This document shows positions 37,270-49,457 of a stretch of 64,000 nucleotides of DNA, piece by piece. How positions within the stretch are numbered: position 1 is the first letter of the stretch; every line of letters begins with the position of its first letter. The notes under the pieces were generated by a model. That model worked only from the letters and a program-made list of their open reading frames with translations. It had not been told where the DNA came from and ran no database searches. The translations under genes were made by a program, and so were the position numbers. Source of the stretch: Aphelocoma coerulescens (Eukaryota > Chordata > Aves > Passeriformes > Corvidae); contig NC_091019.1 of the NCBI RefSeq assembly GCF_041296385.1, positions 10,253,264-10,317,263 on the forward strand, given 5' to 3'.

Positions 37270-40200
37270 CATTTCCTTGGGGCTATTCCTTAGTCACTTT
37301 CTCTACACTAGCAAGACTTACAGAAATGTAACAACTGAATTTGTCCAAGTGATTCAGAAAAATTAAAATGAAACCAAGTGCCCCAGATGGATCTGTCTTA
37401 GTATTAAATATGACAAGGTCATAAACATTCTGACTTGGATCCAAGAGTGCTTGCACCTAGCATGTACTTAACTTGGAGCATACTTAAATGCAGATCTGGA
37501 TTAGAGACCAAGTATCCAGAAACTTGTGAAGTCAAGCTTACTTACAGAAACAAAGTGATCCAATAAGGCCTGAAACCAAAACTGCACTAAAACTGGTGAT
37601 TAATTTTAGAAAGGTGACCAGTACCTTTTAAAGGGACAATTTCCAAACTGAATGTACTGTTAGAAGAGCACAAATCTCTTGCAGTTGATACAAGAGCACT
37701 TTCTTACTTTCCTAGTTGTCCCCAACATGTAATATCATAACAATGAGAGAAGTAATTTAAAACACTGCCAGAAGTTATAGAGCTTATATTTCCACAACAC
37801 CTAAAACATGAAGTCATTATTTTGACCCTGCAAAGATAATAATGTGTCATTTTTTTATGAAAGTATCCATTCCAAACTATTTTTGAGTGAATGGGGGCAA
37901 TGGATTAGCCATTTCTCCCACACAAACAGTGAGAATGAGAATAAGGATGGCAAGGAAATCAGTTGTCATTAGTTACTTAGTTAAGTCATTAGTTCTTGTG
38001 CACTGAGGGAAGTACATAAATCACAGTCACACAGCTCAATGCTCTACTCAACCTCATCCTAAAAGCCAAGTCTTCTCAGCAGCTTGGATCCTCCATGTCT
38101 AGCAACTACCTTGTGTTGGATGTTGGTCTGTTTGGGGCAATACTTGTCACTTTTTCCTCAATGATATTTGCTGGAATGGAAAGGATTTCACCTTTCACAT
38201 GGAAACTCAGGGATTCAGTCAGGTAAATCAGAGATTAGGTTCATGTTTTTCTATCTTATAGGCATCACATATCATGCAAAGTGTTTAAAGTGTGAGGTGC
38301 ACCAAGGAAACATTGGAAAGAATGTTCAATAAGATGTCTGCAAAGATATTAAGGACTTGCTAAGACCAATAAGATAAGGCACACAAAAAAACCCCTAAAA
38401 CAAAGCAACTTCATTTCATTGTTATCTTTACACATATCTTTATACATTGTTACCTTGACACATATCGAAGGAAAATGTGCAGCTTGCTGAACAATGTGCA
38501 GGTAAGAAAGGGACTGACTGCAGCCTTCAGCCAGCAAAAATAAATAAGGAAAGAAAATCTGAAAGTATGAAAATTATACAAACAGACAGCCTTGCAATCT
38601 AATTAACAGCAATTCAATTAGTCTTTCAAACTTAATTCTTCTCCTAGGGCTCTGCCCATCCCATCTTATAGAAAAATGTTTTCTTTGGCTGTTGTGGCTC
38701 ACTGTGAAAGTGTCACTGTTCCTCAGAAACCAACCCAAACACTGACATCTCTGAAATGCATATTCCTACAAAACTAAGCTGGAAAACAAAACATTTAGGG
38801 CAGGACTCAATAGCTTAAAGGGAGACACTGGCTTGTATTTGAGACTGTCAGTGTACCCAAAGGATCTGCAGAGCTGCCACAGATCCATCATGGTACTGGC
38901 AGGAGATTTGCAGCATTCCAAAGCAGCTGGATGCCTGGTAATGCACCATTTAACACCTCAAAATTACTCAAAACACCTGTGTCTGGGCAGCTGAGTCTCC
39001 TTCCCTCCCTCTCAGCAAGCCAGAGTTTTACAAAAAACTACAAACCTGTTGAGCAGGGCCATTAACCAAAAGAGGTTCACAAGAACCAAGTTGAACTTTG
39101 GGGCAACAGTGATCATAATCTTCACTTTATCAACTTATGTAGCTGGACCAACTGAAGCAGTTCTAGAACACAGATATATTTTCCTCTACCACCCAGTTCA
39201 TACCTCATTTGTGCTTATGACAGATTTTCATGCTATTTTGTAAAGGAAGGCAGAATTCTTTGCTATTTGGAAATTGAAAAACTTTTCAAATCACAGAAGA
39301 TAAAACCCTGTCTCCGAATCTTACATCACCTTTCAGTCACTGAAAGGATTCTACAAACTACAGAGGGGGATGTGGCAGCTGTTTAACAGAATACATTAGT
39401 ATTTATCACAGTCTAGTGGAAAATTGCAGTAAAGAGAATTTAAATCACTTAGTGCTTCCCACAACAGAGGTAACTGCAGAAGTTTTGAATTAGTTAGAAT
39501 TGCTATTTAATGCCAAATATTTCTGAGAGAAAAATCATGTTATTTTGGTATTAAAATGTATTTTTCTATATTAGCTTCAAGAAAATGCTCCAGGCTGCAG
39601 AAGTCCACTTTTGGAAGACCTTGACTGCAGATAGCTTTCTAAATCAAATGTGTTTGTTCTGCAAGAAGAGATTTTTAGCTTAATATTTATATCCTGTTAT
39701 CAGAGGCTAAAAGCATAGACATTTAGTTGAAAACTCATTTATTCCATTGTACTTAAATGAAGCTAAATAGTTTTTTGGTGATCCTGAAATCACATGACAT
39801 ATTTAAGGCATAAAAACTCATACTCAAAGCACAGAGGAGCAAATGATGGAGGTTAAATCCTCACATTACTTTGCAGATGGCATCTTTTGAAAGAGTCAAT
39901 ATAGTCAATATTAGCATTAGTGCTTGAGTTTACATTTTAAACATATAAGATTATTGAGTAGTAGTTTAATAATTTATTTTTAACAAAGTTTTAGAGTTAT
40001 TTGATTCATCAAATAAAAATAAAACCACCCAAAATATAGGTAAGCTACCTCTACCTATGCAGTTCCCCAAAAGCTCCTGACAGCTGACGCTTTCAAATAC
40101 CTCAGTCATGTCACAGTCTTCAGGCACATTTTGAAAAATATTTCAGATCTAAAAAGACTTAATGTTTTTAAAACAATATTATAAAGGAAACACCTGAAAT

Positions 40201-41026
40201 TGTAGTCCTTGAAGGAGGAGCAGAGGAGTGAATCTGTGGGTTCTCTAAGGGGAATTCTTCCAAGGGAAGAGGTACAGTAACTTAGAGGAACCAAATCCTC
40301 TTGTTGCTTGAATCATCTGCAAATTACTGTCAGGAACTTATTGCCAGTAGTAACAACAACATCAGAAGTTCAACTTCATTCCTAATAGCAACTGATGTCT
40401 TGTGGTCTTTCATCTGAATGGGAGCCATTTTTAATATGTTTTGTTTTAAAAATACCCAAAACCTCAAAGATAACTAGCCAAATGTCATTTGTAAAAGACA
40501 GTTTCAGTTATCTAAAGAAAGACAAAGTCTTCTGCCTGCCATAAGTAGAAGCAATTAAGAAGCAACTCTTTATCTTTTATTGAAATTAAAATATGGTCCT
40601 ACACTGAAAGTGACTGTCACTTGGTATTTTGGCTCAGCATGGCTTTCAGGTTTCTAACAAAACCTTTACCATTTAAATTTAAGTCTTGTGGCACAAAATA
40701 TGTCACAATGTTGATACAAGTCCTATTTCTTTATGTAATTTGCACGATGTGAGGTTTGTAGATAAAAATTTTGAAAGTAAACTTGCAATTACTACCGACT
40801 ATCATCCACATCAATCTTCTAAATAAAAAAAAAAAAAAAAAGAAAAGAAAAAGAAAAAAAGCACATAAATGTCACCCCTTTTCATTAATTTTGGTCAAAA
40901 TCCCTGTTTGCTTATCAGCCAGAGGGTTTCTGAGATATTTCAATAATATCCAGGAAATCAATCTTACATGAAACTGAAGGAAAACATCTAATGTCATTGA
41001 ACAATAAATATCAGTTCTGTCAGTGG
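37270..41026. other. unannotated non-coding DNA, probably intronic on the minus strand
   Basis: This lies immediately 3' (minus-strand sense) of the splice donor of the candidate exon at 41032-41188, so it would be intron of that gene. No further exon was recognised. It contains an A-rich low-complexity tract at about 40822-40861. Confidence 0.5.
40822..40861. repeat. A-rich low-complexity tract
   Basis: A long A run followed by AAAAG-type repeats. It may be a retroposon tail, but no body is recognisable beside it. Confidence 0.9.
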
Positions 41027-41031
41027 CTTAC

Positions 41032-41188
41032 CTTTGAGCTGAGGCCTTAGGATGTTTCTCTTCTAGTTTCCTCACCAGTGCCACTGTCAGCTGTGTAGTC
41101 TCCCCCAGGGGATCTGCAGGCATTAAATGGGCGTCCAAAGGTCCTGAAAGTTGTTTCTGATTGGGGTTGCTGGCATTTTTTGCAGAAC
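41032..41188 (-). CDS. candidate internal coding exon B, unknown protein
   Basis: This 157-nt minus-strand segment is flanked by a good acceptor (TTTCATCTCTTAG before 41188) and a strong donor (CAAAG/GTAAG, donor GT at 41030-41031). One frame is open throughout for 51 codons, entering with two bases of a split codon and leaving with two. The other two frames have stops. The encoded segment begins SAKNASNPNQKQ, contains a polar middle and ends in a lysine/glutamate-rich, helix-prone run LVRKLEEKHPKASAQ. No domain family is recognisable. It lies 435 bp downstream (gene sense) of candidate exon A, but A ends in phase 0 whereas B's open frame needs one base from the upstream exon, so direct A-to-B splicing would hit a stop after 21 codons. 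A different donor, an unseen small exon or alternative splicing must be assumed if both are real. Confidence 0.5.
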
Positions 41189-41623
41189 CTAAGAGATGAA
41201 AGTACAACCATGTAATTTATGTATCGCTAATTAAAATAATGTGTGTCTACTTTTTCAAGCAAGGCTGTTGATTAGCAGAAAATGTCAGAAATACAAATAG
41301 CTATGTCAAGATGCATCAAGAAGCACAAATCTAGAGATCTAGTGGGGTTTTTTTTGTTTCTCTTCCTTCCTTAAGTTTTTCCACATAGAAAATAAGAAAT
41401 TTCAAATATTTGTCCTACATGGGCTATAAGATAACCTGTTCTGAGACACAAATATTTATAATTTTTGTTCCTTTATAATCCCATATATAACTATTATTTG
41501 CCTAATATAGAAATATCTTACTAAATTAAAAAATCAAATAGGTTATTTTTTTAAGGAAATAAACTGACTTCCACACTGATATTTCTCTTTTCAAAACGTG
41601 TTTTTGAAAGGACTGTCTCTGAC

Positions 41624-41782
41624 CTGCCTCTGGCTTAATACTGTGACCTCTTCTGCTGAGCTGCTGTCTATCTCCTGATGAGCAGCAGACCAGGCCCCAT
41701 GGTGAATACGGTTTTCTGTCTGGGTCACCTCCTCTCTTTCATTTAGTTCCTCTAGGTAGGTCAGGACAAACTCAGGGTAAGC
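41624..41782 (-). CDS. candidate internal coding exon A, unknown protein
   Basis: This 159-nt minus-strand segment has a strong acceptor (CTTTTGTCCTTTCCTACAG before 41782) and a donor CAG/GTCAGA at 41623. It is open in exactly one frame as 53 complete codons (phase 0 to 0), while the other frames stop within 7 codons. The peptide starts AYPEFVLTYLEELNEREE, an amphipathic helix-like acidic stretch, and continues as a polar Glu/Gln/Ser-rich region ending VLSQRQ. I do not recognise the family. Low complexity and acidity suggest a linker or tail region and not an enzyme core. The exon-length open frame, biased composition and clean splice borders make a real exon more likely than chance. The frame mismatch with exon B weakens the pair. 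Confidence 0.55.
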
Positions 41783-44700
41783 CTGTAGGAAAGGACAAAA
41801 GCAGAGGAATAATGAAGAAAAACATCAGCTACATCAGCAGAATCACAACAGTCTAAACACCAGAGAACAATGGGAAAAGTGGCTGTTGATGTACCACTGT
41901 CACAGGAGCTCCTGCATGGACACAACTTTGTGTTTCACAAACTTTTCAAAGTCAGGGTTAAATAATCACCTTTTATATGTGCTAAAATGAAAATCCAAAA
42001 ATATTTAAATATTATATATATATATCAGTTTAAGAATAAAGACCAACAGCTCTCAAAATGAAAGTTCTTATAAATACAAAGAAACAAAATTTTGTATCCC
42101 TGTCTTTTGGTAATATATAATTACTTATAGGTTACATGTTGGTACATTTCCATGTATTACATTAAAAGAATTTAAAATGCCATATTCTGAAATCAAAACA
42201 CGTCACATACAGAAAAAGCCTTCCTGAGGTTTTGAAACCTGAGTAAATTTTACTGGTTTAATTCCTCAATTAAGTCAATTTGCCTTATTAATGCTCTTTT
42301 CATCCTTGCTTATGTGGCAAAATGTCCCAAATAAAAAAAGACAGACAATCAGAAATTACAATCTGTTGAATTTGAGGCATTAAAATCTCATCTACTCAGC
42401 CTTGTAAAATCCAGATTTTGTACCATGGAAATATGTTCCACCTTATTTCTTTAGCTTGGTCCATGAAAAGGTGCCATGGCAACTTCTCAGGTGCTACTTC
42501 AATTTAAACAGTGCTCAGTCCACTGGCCTCATAATGAAATGGGCAGAACCTTTACTTACAGAAAATATTTCTTATTTATAATGAAAATTTTAGTTTAAGA
42601 TTTTGTGAGCACCGACACTATTTTTTAACAGAAAATGTATGGATATTAGCTAGACTAAATTAGACCAAAAGCTATGAAAATGACAGGTAACACTTTAACA
42701 AATTGAAATAAATAATCTATTAAAGCCTTGTGGTCACAGAATGAAATGTCTCACAAGTACAAGAAAAGCCATTTTTCTGTTCCATCACTCATTAGTGAGT
42801 AACCATAAGTAATTTCATTTATAAGGCAGGTAATACCACAGTAATTAAACACTTGGGCATGTTTTCCAAAGCCAGTTCTGAATGGGCAACCCACAGATTC
42901 AGTGAAACTTCTAAGCTCAGGTGGAAAGAAAAAACCAAAACTTTGAGTTCTGAGAAGACTGCTTGTATCTTAACAATGCTTAATAATATTAAAATATTTA
43001 GTTGTTTTGATCTTGATTTGTACTGGAAATTCCCAACAATATAGTACTGGCTTTAGCTTCAGTTGCATGAGATTTTCTTGAGCCTTCTCTCAGACTTTTC
43101 CCATGAATGCAGTCATTTTCAATTTAGGACCACTTATATATTACTTTAAAATAAATCCTTTCAATAGCAAGAATACAATAAACTGTGGGGTGCTCTTATT
43201 TCTTAAGGAAAAAAGTTCTTCACTGATCAATAACAGTGACTATCCTGCTGCTTATGAGCTTGTACAGACAATATATTATGAAACATTTACCTCCTGCTTC
43301 ATTGTTCCATCCACATTTTAATTCTGACTAAATAAACTCAGATTTATAGTATCTTTTGCAGACTTGTCTGTATGAATAAAGAGGTAAGATTGCATTTCTT
43401 TAAACAAATTCTTCCTCTACAAGCACTTCACACTCCCTTTACCACCACTGCTGCTAAGGAAAGTGGTTCTGGTTGGTTTCCACATCCCTTTTCACCTTTT
43501 CTGCCTGAGCCTGTGCCACCACTGCTCACGTGACAGGAGAAAGCATTTGGCAGGCATGCAAGGAATGCAAACAGAACACAAGTTAAAATGAGCACAGTGA
43601 AATTATAGTTATTACCCATATTTTACTCAGATCCAGTTCCCTGTGTGGCACACCTGTGCCAGAATGCCAGCAGCATGGAAGCTGGGCTGGGAGTCCCTGT
43701 CTGCCTGGCACAGGACCGTAGGTCTGCCTCTCCTTTATGCTGCACAACTCCCACAGGTATTCCAGGGAGCCTCTCTTCCCCAGGAAAGAGAATAAACAAA
43801 GCAAACTCCCAGTGCAGAATGCAACAAAAGCCTCAAACCTTCCAGGATAAGAAAACTCATTTCCCAGTTAGGTAAACCCTTAAGCATACACTATCTTTTG
43901 GAAATTTTTTCTGTCTAGTCCAAAATACATTCCACCAGATCTAGCATATATTTTTCTTTCGTTGAACACCCTTATGATGTCATTCATTGTGAAATACACG
44001 TTCAAAATTCAGAGCATGTTAAAGGGCTTGATTAGCTTATCTTGCTTCCTTTCTAGAATTGATAATTGACTTGTACTTTTATTTATTTATAGTTTGAAAT
44101 TTACTTTTTATTGACTTGTATCTTGTTTAAGTTGTCCCTAAGGTTTAGCTGAATAAGAGTACATAACATGACCTTCCACAAATATGTATAACATTAAATA
44201 TTCATCTCTTAACCAAAATGTAAGGTAAAATATCAAGGTTAATTTGTTGCTTCTGCATAAGAATAGTTTGTGAATAAGGAAAAACTATCAGGATTGAATT
44301 ATGAATCAACATCTGAAAAATGCTTGATGATTTTACTGGCTTTTTTTGCAAAACAAACCAGTATTTTGTGACGTAAATAAAGCATGCATTAATTGCCTAG
44401 GGAAGGGAGAGTGTATGCATGGAGGAGGCCATGTTAATGGTAAACACAGTAAGTGGTGGATATTAGCTGCAAGAAAGCGAGTTTCCTTCTCAATCTGGAT
44501 GTGTCAGATAACATTACCCTGCATTGTGCTGCCTTCCTTTATGTCAGTTTTTGTTGGCCTACATATGCTGCAACTTAAAATAAGATGACACTACAGATAA
44601 AGTGAATGTGAAATATATGGAGAAATACACCATTTTCCGAAAAGATCTGCTATTAACTATTAGCCTTTTTTTCCTGATAAAAAGAAACACAGGCAAGAAC

Positions 44701-46659
44701 CAAACCGTGTTAGTTATTAACTCTCAGAAACTTTAGAAATCTCTCTCCTTCTGATATGCAAACTACAGTATTTTTTGTATAAATAACAATCTGTGCACAG
44801 AGAAATAAAGAATTGTGCAGCTGTCAGCTTAATTTTTATTTACTAATCTGGATCATTCTGTCACAATTCCAGATAACAGACAAAGCAATGGGAACGTGGT
44901 CACCATTTTGTCAGACTGTTGGAGCTGTGTGAGTAACAGAATCTGATCTGATGTCCAGGTGAAGGGACAAGGGTTGGTGGCAGTGTGGCTTCCTGCTGGA
45001 CAGTGGATCTCTGCAGTTTTCTCCAGGCTGAGAATATACAATGCTGCAGATAGCCCCAGCATGTCTGTGAATGTCTTCAAAATGTTCCAATGCTCAAAAA
45101 AAGGAACAATTTAAAGAATCTTCAGATACTTGAATCACTGGATATAACCCACTGCTCTGCTAATGCAAAACCACTGGATATTTATTTATTTATTTATTCA
45201 GTGAGAACAGGGCTACTGGGCACAAAAACACACTTCTGCCACCCTTCCATCGGTGCCCACCGATTCCTGACAGTACCTTGCATGAACCAGCTGTGCTGCA
45301 AACATCCAGCTTCAAAGCTTCTGCTGACAGATGCCTGGCCAGGACAAACACCAGCAAAGGACAGCCTCTGCCAGCCTGAGCACTGCAGATCAATGTCCTC
45401 ACACCCTTCACATTTTCACTGCCATTTAAACACTCAATCTGACCAAACCTACCAGAAAGGAACCTCTCAGCAATTTATTTTTTCTAGGAAAATATTTTTT
45501 AATCAACAATCTATTTTAAAAGGATTATTTTCTTCAACTATGCAAGAGCAAGGACAGCCAAACTTAATCAAAGCACATTTCACTATTTACTAAAGTTTTT
45601 CCATATTTGTTCAATAAATGAATTCTTTGTATTTTGTGCTTGTTAACTGCTAACAGAAGGTGTTAATAACATATCCAGCTTAAGCTCAATGGTCTTAATT
45701 TCTATCCCAGGATGTGTTTTAAGATTCTGTTAACAAAGATATATAAAAGCAGGAAAGCAAAAAACTCACTTTAAATGGAGTCACTGTTTAGATTTTTTAG
45801 AGTGGCCTCACTTCTAAACACTGACTCTTAGTCATCACAGGTTACTACACAGATTAAAGAATAAGGCCCATTTTTGCCACATAACTGAAGTAAATAAATA
45901 AGAAAAGCACTGCAATTCAAGAAACAAAGAATTAAAACCAAAATAAAACCAAAAATTCCCAATTAAAATGATGAACACGTTCTGTTCAATTTGATTTTTT
46001 TAATAAAACAGAGTATGTTTCTATTTATTCATTAAATAGAAAATATTTATGAAAATAACATGAACAACAAATAGTGTAGCGACATCACAACATTAAAATA
46101 GCGATTTATTGAAAGCTTCATTTAGAAAAAGGGAACACAGAAACAAACAAAAAAAAAACCCCACAAAAATCCATTACTTGGCAAATACAAATGTAATGTA
46201 ATATGTATACTGTTTCCAAAACCGACATTTTACCAAATCTCAAAAATAAATTAGCAGATAAAATAGTATTTATACTTCAAATAGCATGATTTCACCCGGA
46301 AAGAACATGTGATTTCTGAAGCTAACATGATAAATAAGCATCTATGCAGTAAATAAAGATGCAGAGAAGAATTAAGTCCTCTGCAGCTTATTCTATTGAA
46401 TAAAAGAATTGGGAAATGAGTCATGCCTTAAGACTTTTTGGAGTGAAAATGAATTAATGTTAATAATAGAGCAAATTAAGTCAGAAAAACTAGCTCAACC
46501 AGAACAGTTTTCCAGCTCTATATGATACTGACAACACTGGAATTTTTAAATCATGTTCAAATTTATTATATTTCCCATTACTCTTTTACAGCATTTGAAC
46601 CCAAACCACACTCATTAAGAGTGAACAGATTTCTGAAAATATTGTTTTCTGTCTAAAAC
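41783..46659. other. unannotated DNA, probably intronic on the minus strand
   Basis: If the candidate exons are real, this is the intron upstream of exon A. A GC-richer patch at 43430-43840 has no stop-free, splice-bounded segment I could defend. The plus-strand open frame at 45090-45593 (167 codons) includes a TTTA microsatellite and has no protein-like pattern. Confidence 0.5.
45178..45199. repeat. (TTTA)n microsatellite
   Basis: About five TTTA units in tandem. Confidence 0.9.
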
Positions 46660-47640
46660 AGCCTGGTTCTATTGGAAAGGACCTACAATTCTCCTCTAGC
46701 ACAACTCCCATACCACTTCTGGGCTGACCAAAAGTTGAAGCATATAATGAAGGATATTGTCCAAATGCCTCTAAACCATGACAAGCCTGAGGCATCACTT
46801 ACCTCTCTAGGAAGCTGTTCCAGCATTTGACCACCTCTTCATAAAGGAATGCCTCCTAATATCCAGTCTGAACTTACCCCAGCACAGCTTTGAACCATTT
46901 CTACTCATCACTGGGTCCCAGGGAGAAGAGATTGCCATCTCCTCCTCTTACCCTCCCCAGGAAACTGTGGAGAGCAATGAGGTTACCCCTCAGCCTCCTT
47001 TTCTCCAAACTAGACCAACCCAAAACCCTTGTGGCTCCTCATAGGACATCCTTTCCAACCCATTCACCAGCTCTGTTGCTCTTCTCTGGATGCATTCAAG
47101 GACATTCACATCCAAACTGTGGGGGCCAGAACTGCACACAACACTGGAGGTGAGGCCTCCCCAAGGCTGGACTCAGCAGGATAATCACCTCGTGCTCAGC
47201 TGGCTGAGCTGTGTTTGATGCCCCCCAGGATGGAGTTTGCCCTCCAGGCTGCCAGGGCACACTGCTGGCTTCCCATGGGCTGCTGCTGACAGGCACCCCC
47301 AGATCCCTGGCTGCAGGGCTGCTCTCCGGACCCTCCTCTCCCAGTTTACACCTGTGTCTGGTATTACTCCATCCCAGATGCAGAATCCAGCATTTGGACT
47401 TGTTAAATACCATCACACTGATATTTGTCCAGTTTTCCAGTCTATCTGGATCCCTCTGCAAGGTGTCTCATCTTTCAAGAGAGACAACAGCACGTCCCAG
47501 TTTGGCATCAGCAGCAAACTTGCTAGTGGTGCATTCAAATCCTGCCTTTGGGTCACTGACAACGACATGGAACTGAAGTGGCCTTAGAACTGGACCCTCA
47601 GGAACACCACTGGTGACTGCTCAGCAGCCTGATGTAGCCT
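46660..47640 (-). mobile_element. CR1 LINE, about 980 bp, minus orientation
   Basis: The plus strand reads the reverse complement of an avian CR1 over almost its whole length. At 46660-46800 is the 3' UTR (GGAAAGGACCTAC, CTTCTGGGCTGACCAAAAGTTGAAGCAT-type sequence), then the 'CAGTCTGAACTTACCCCAGC' block, then ORF2 C-terminal coding sequence to 47640, where the element is 5'-truncated. The terminal octamer repeat of CR1 is absent at 46660, so the 3' tail has decayed or been lost. It is the largest transposon copy in the window. Confidence 0.93.
47096..47640 (-). pseudogene. degenerate CR1 ORF2 reverse-transcriptase tail
   Basis: Minus-strand translation from about 47640 to 47096 gives the C-terminal part of CR1 ORF2: a KFAADAKLG segment (near 47505-47530), then QRDPDRLENWTNISVMVFNKSK, then a CWILHLG motif and RPHLQCCVQFWPPQ at the end of the readable part. 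Functional CR1 reverse transcriptases have FADD at the first position; here the first catalytic aspartate is Ala. An in-frame stop and frame change separate the catalytic box from the downstream 121-codon open piece. The protein is therefore inactive. Homology is by recollection of the CR1 consensus. Confidence 0.85.
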
Positions 47641-49438
47641 CACTCATTTTCTCAACATATGTAGATAAATATTTGTGAAGCCAAAGATACATATGTCTAT
47701 ACTTGCGGAGCATTTTATTTCACTGTGTTAGTGAAATACTCAGTAAATACATCAGAAAGTAATAAATTTCCCTAGAATAATAATCCCAACCTGATTTTCA
47801 ACCTCAGAATTGCCTCTGCTTCTGAAGGTTTACAAAAATAATATTACAGAGTTTTGAAAGTCTAACATATTGGAATGCAAAGCCTTTCTAGTAAGGTTCT
47901 TGAAACCAGTCCAAGTTTTACATTTTTATATGTTAAAGAAAAGGTGAAAATCAGCTCATGAATCAAACTACATAAAGTGAATAAGTTGTCCCTGACTAGT
48001 TTCTTCTGGTCACTTCTTCACTAAAACCAGTCTTTATATATCAAAAGAGAGACAAGGTTTTTAATCCCAGATATGAAAGTTGGGAACAAGACATGCTAAG
48101 AAGAAGAGGCAAAGTAGGCATTTCTGACAGTAAGGCAAAACTGAAATTTCCCTGTCAGTCTGACAAGCTCTACAACAGTAGATAAGTTTTAAATTATTTT
48201 ATCTATATCAGCTGAACAAAAAATCAGATAGTTATAAAACTTAATTTCCACGGGCAGATCTGCTTAATTTGTTTGATGTAAACAAAAATTTACCTAACTT
48301 TGATACAGGAATGGACAAACATGCTCCAAGAAACCAAAAGGCACTGCACACATACAGTGATCCTCATGTTTAAAATACCGTTTATATTCCTACTTTCTCT
48401 GAGATCTAAATAACCTATGTAACATAATTTTTTCTTGAGCCTTGGGTGCAAAAAATTCATGTAAAAATCCTTTAAAATCCCTTGAAAATTTCAAAGAGCA
48501 AATTCCAAATAGGATTTAGTTTATGCTGGTTTATTGTTCTTAATTTCAGCTTTCCAGATCTCTTCATTCTCTGTGAATTTTGACATTATGTGGTTGTATA
48601 AATAGTTTCTTTTTAACATGACAGTTGAACAGAGGTTGCTTAAATAAATGCAGTTTTATCAAGTCTTCAGATAGAAGCTGTTCTTGCCCTGTAGTTTCAG
48701 GGTGTTTACAAAAACACATTTCCAAAGTAGTGTCCTACATCAGGCAAGAAATAATTCTTCACATGCCAATATGCAGACAGTTGCTTAAGGATATATCAGC
48801 CAGCCAGGATCATGCATGTCTGACTTGCATAACACTTGCTTTAAATGTAAATAAATCAAAACTAGGTCCAGTACACAATCTTATTCAGCTGGGACACATC
48901 TAGGGAATGTCTGGCAGAGGTAGGGGTTATTTTTCCCCCTAAGTGTCAGTGAGTGACAGATCTCAATGACACCCCACGCTATTTTTCTACAGGGAGTACC
49001 AAGAAGTAGAAAGACACAGACTTCCTACAAATCTTGACATGTCTAACAGTCCCAGGGTATCACATCAGCCCCTTTAGGTTATTTCAATTTGATCTACATA
49101 TCCATGAAAATAAAAATCAATGTGCCCAATGGTCTAGTAAAACATTCATCCTATCCCGTGCAGTCATTTCTTTTCTGGAAAGTCCAGGCATAAAAGGCAC
49201 AGTGACCCTTGGAGCTATGCCACAGGGAACACATCCATCCTAGCCAATGATGTCATGCTCAACAAGGTAATAGGTATCATTTATTAACCCATCTTCCCCC
49301 TTGACTCTTCTGGGATGGCCTAGGCCTGCTTATAGCAAATGTTGTCAATATTTGCAGGTGTTTTTAGAGGAGCCACATAGAAAGACAGTAAGTGGATTTT
49401 TTCAGGCTCTTGAAGGATATGACATCAATACTTAAATG

Positions 49439-49457
49439 AATATATATATATATATAT
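49439..49457. repeat. (TA)n microsatellite
   Basis: About nine TA dinucleotides, uninterrupted. Confidence 0.9.

Noticed and set aside
45090..45593. 167-codon plus open frame
   Set aside because: Includes a TTTA microsatellite, has no domain-like pattern and no promoter, and the flanks show no splice sites.
47211..47587. Plus-strand open frames of 116-121 codons
   Set aside because: Antisense to the CR1 reverse-transcriptase tail, hence shadow frames.
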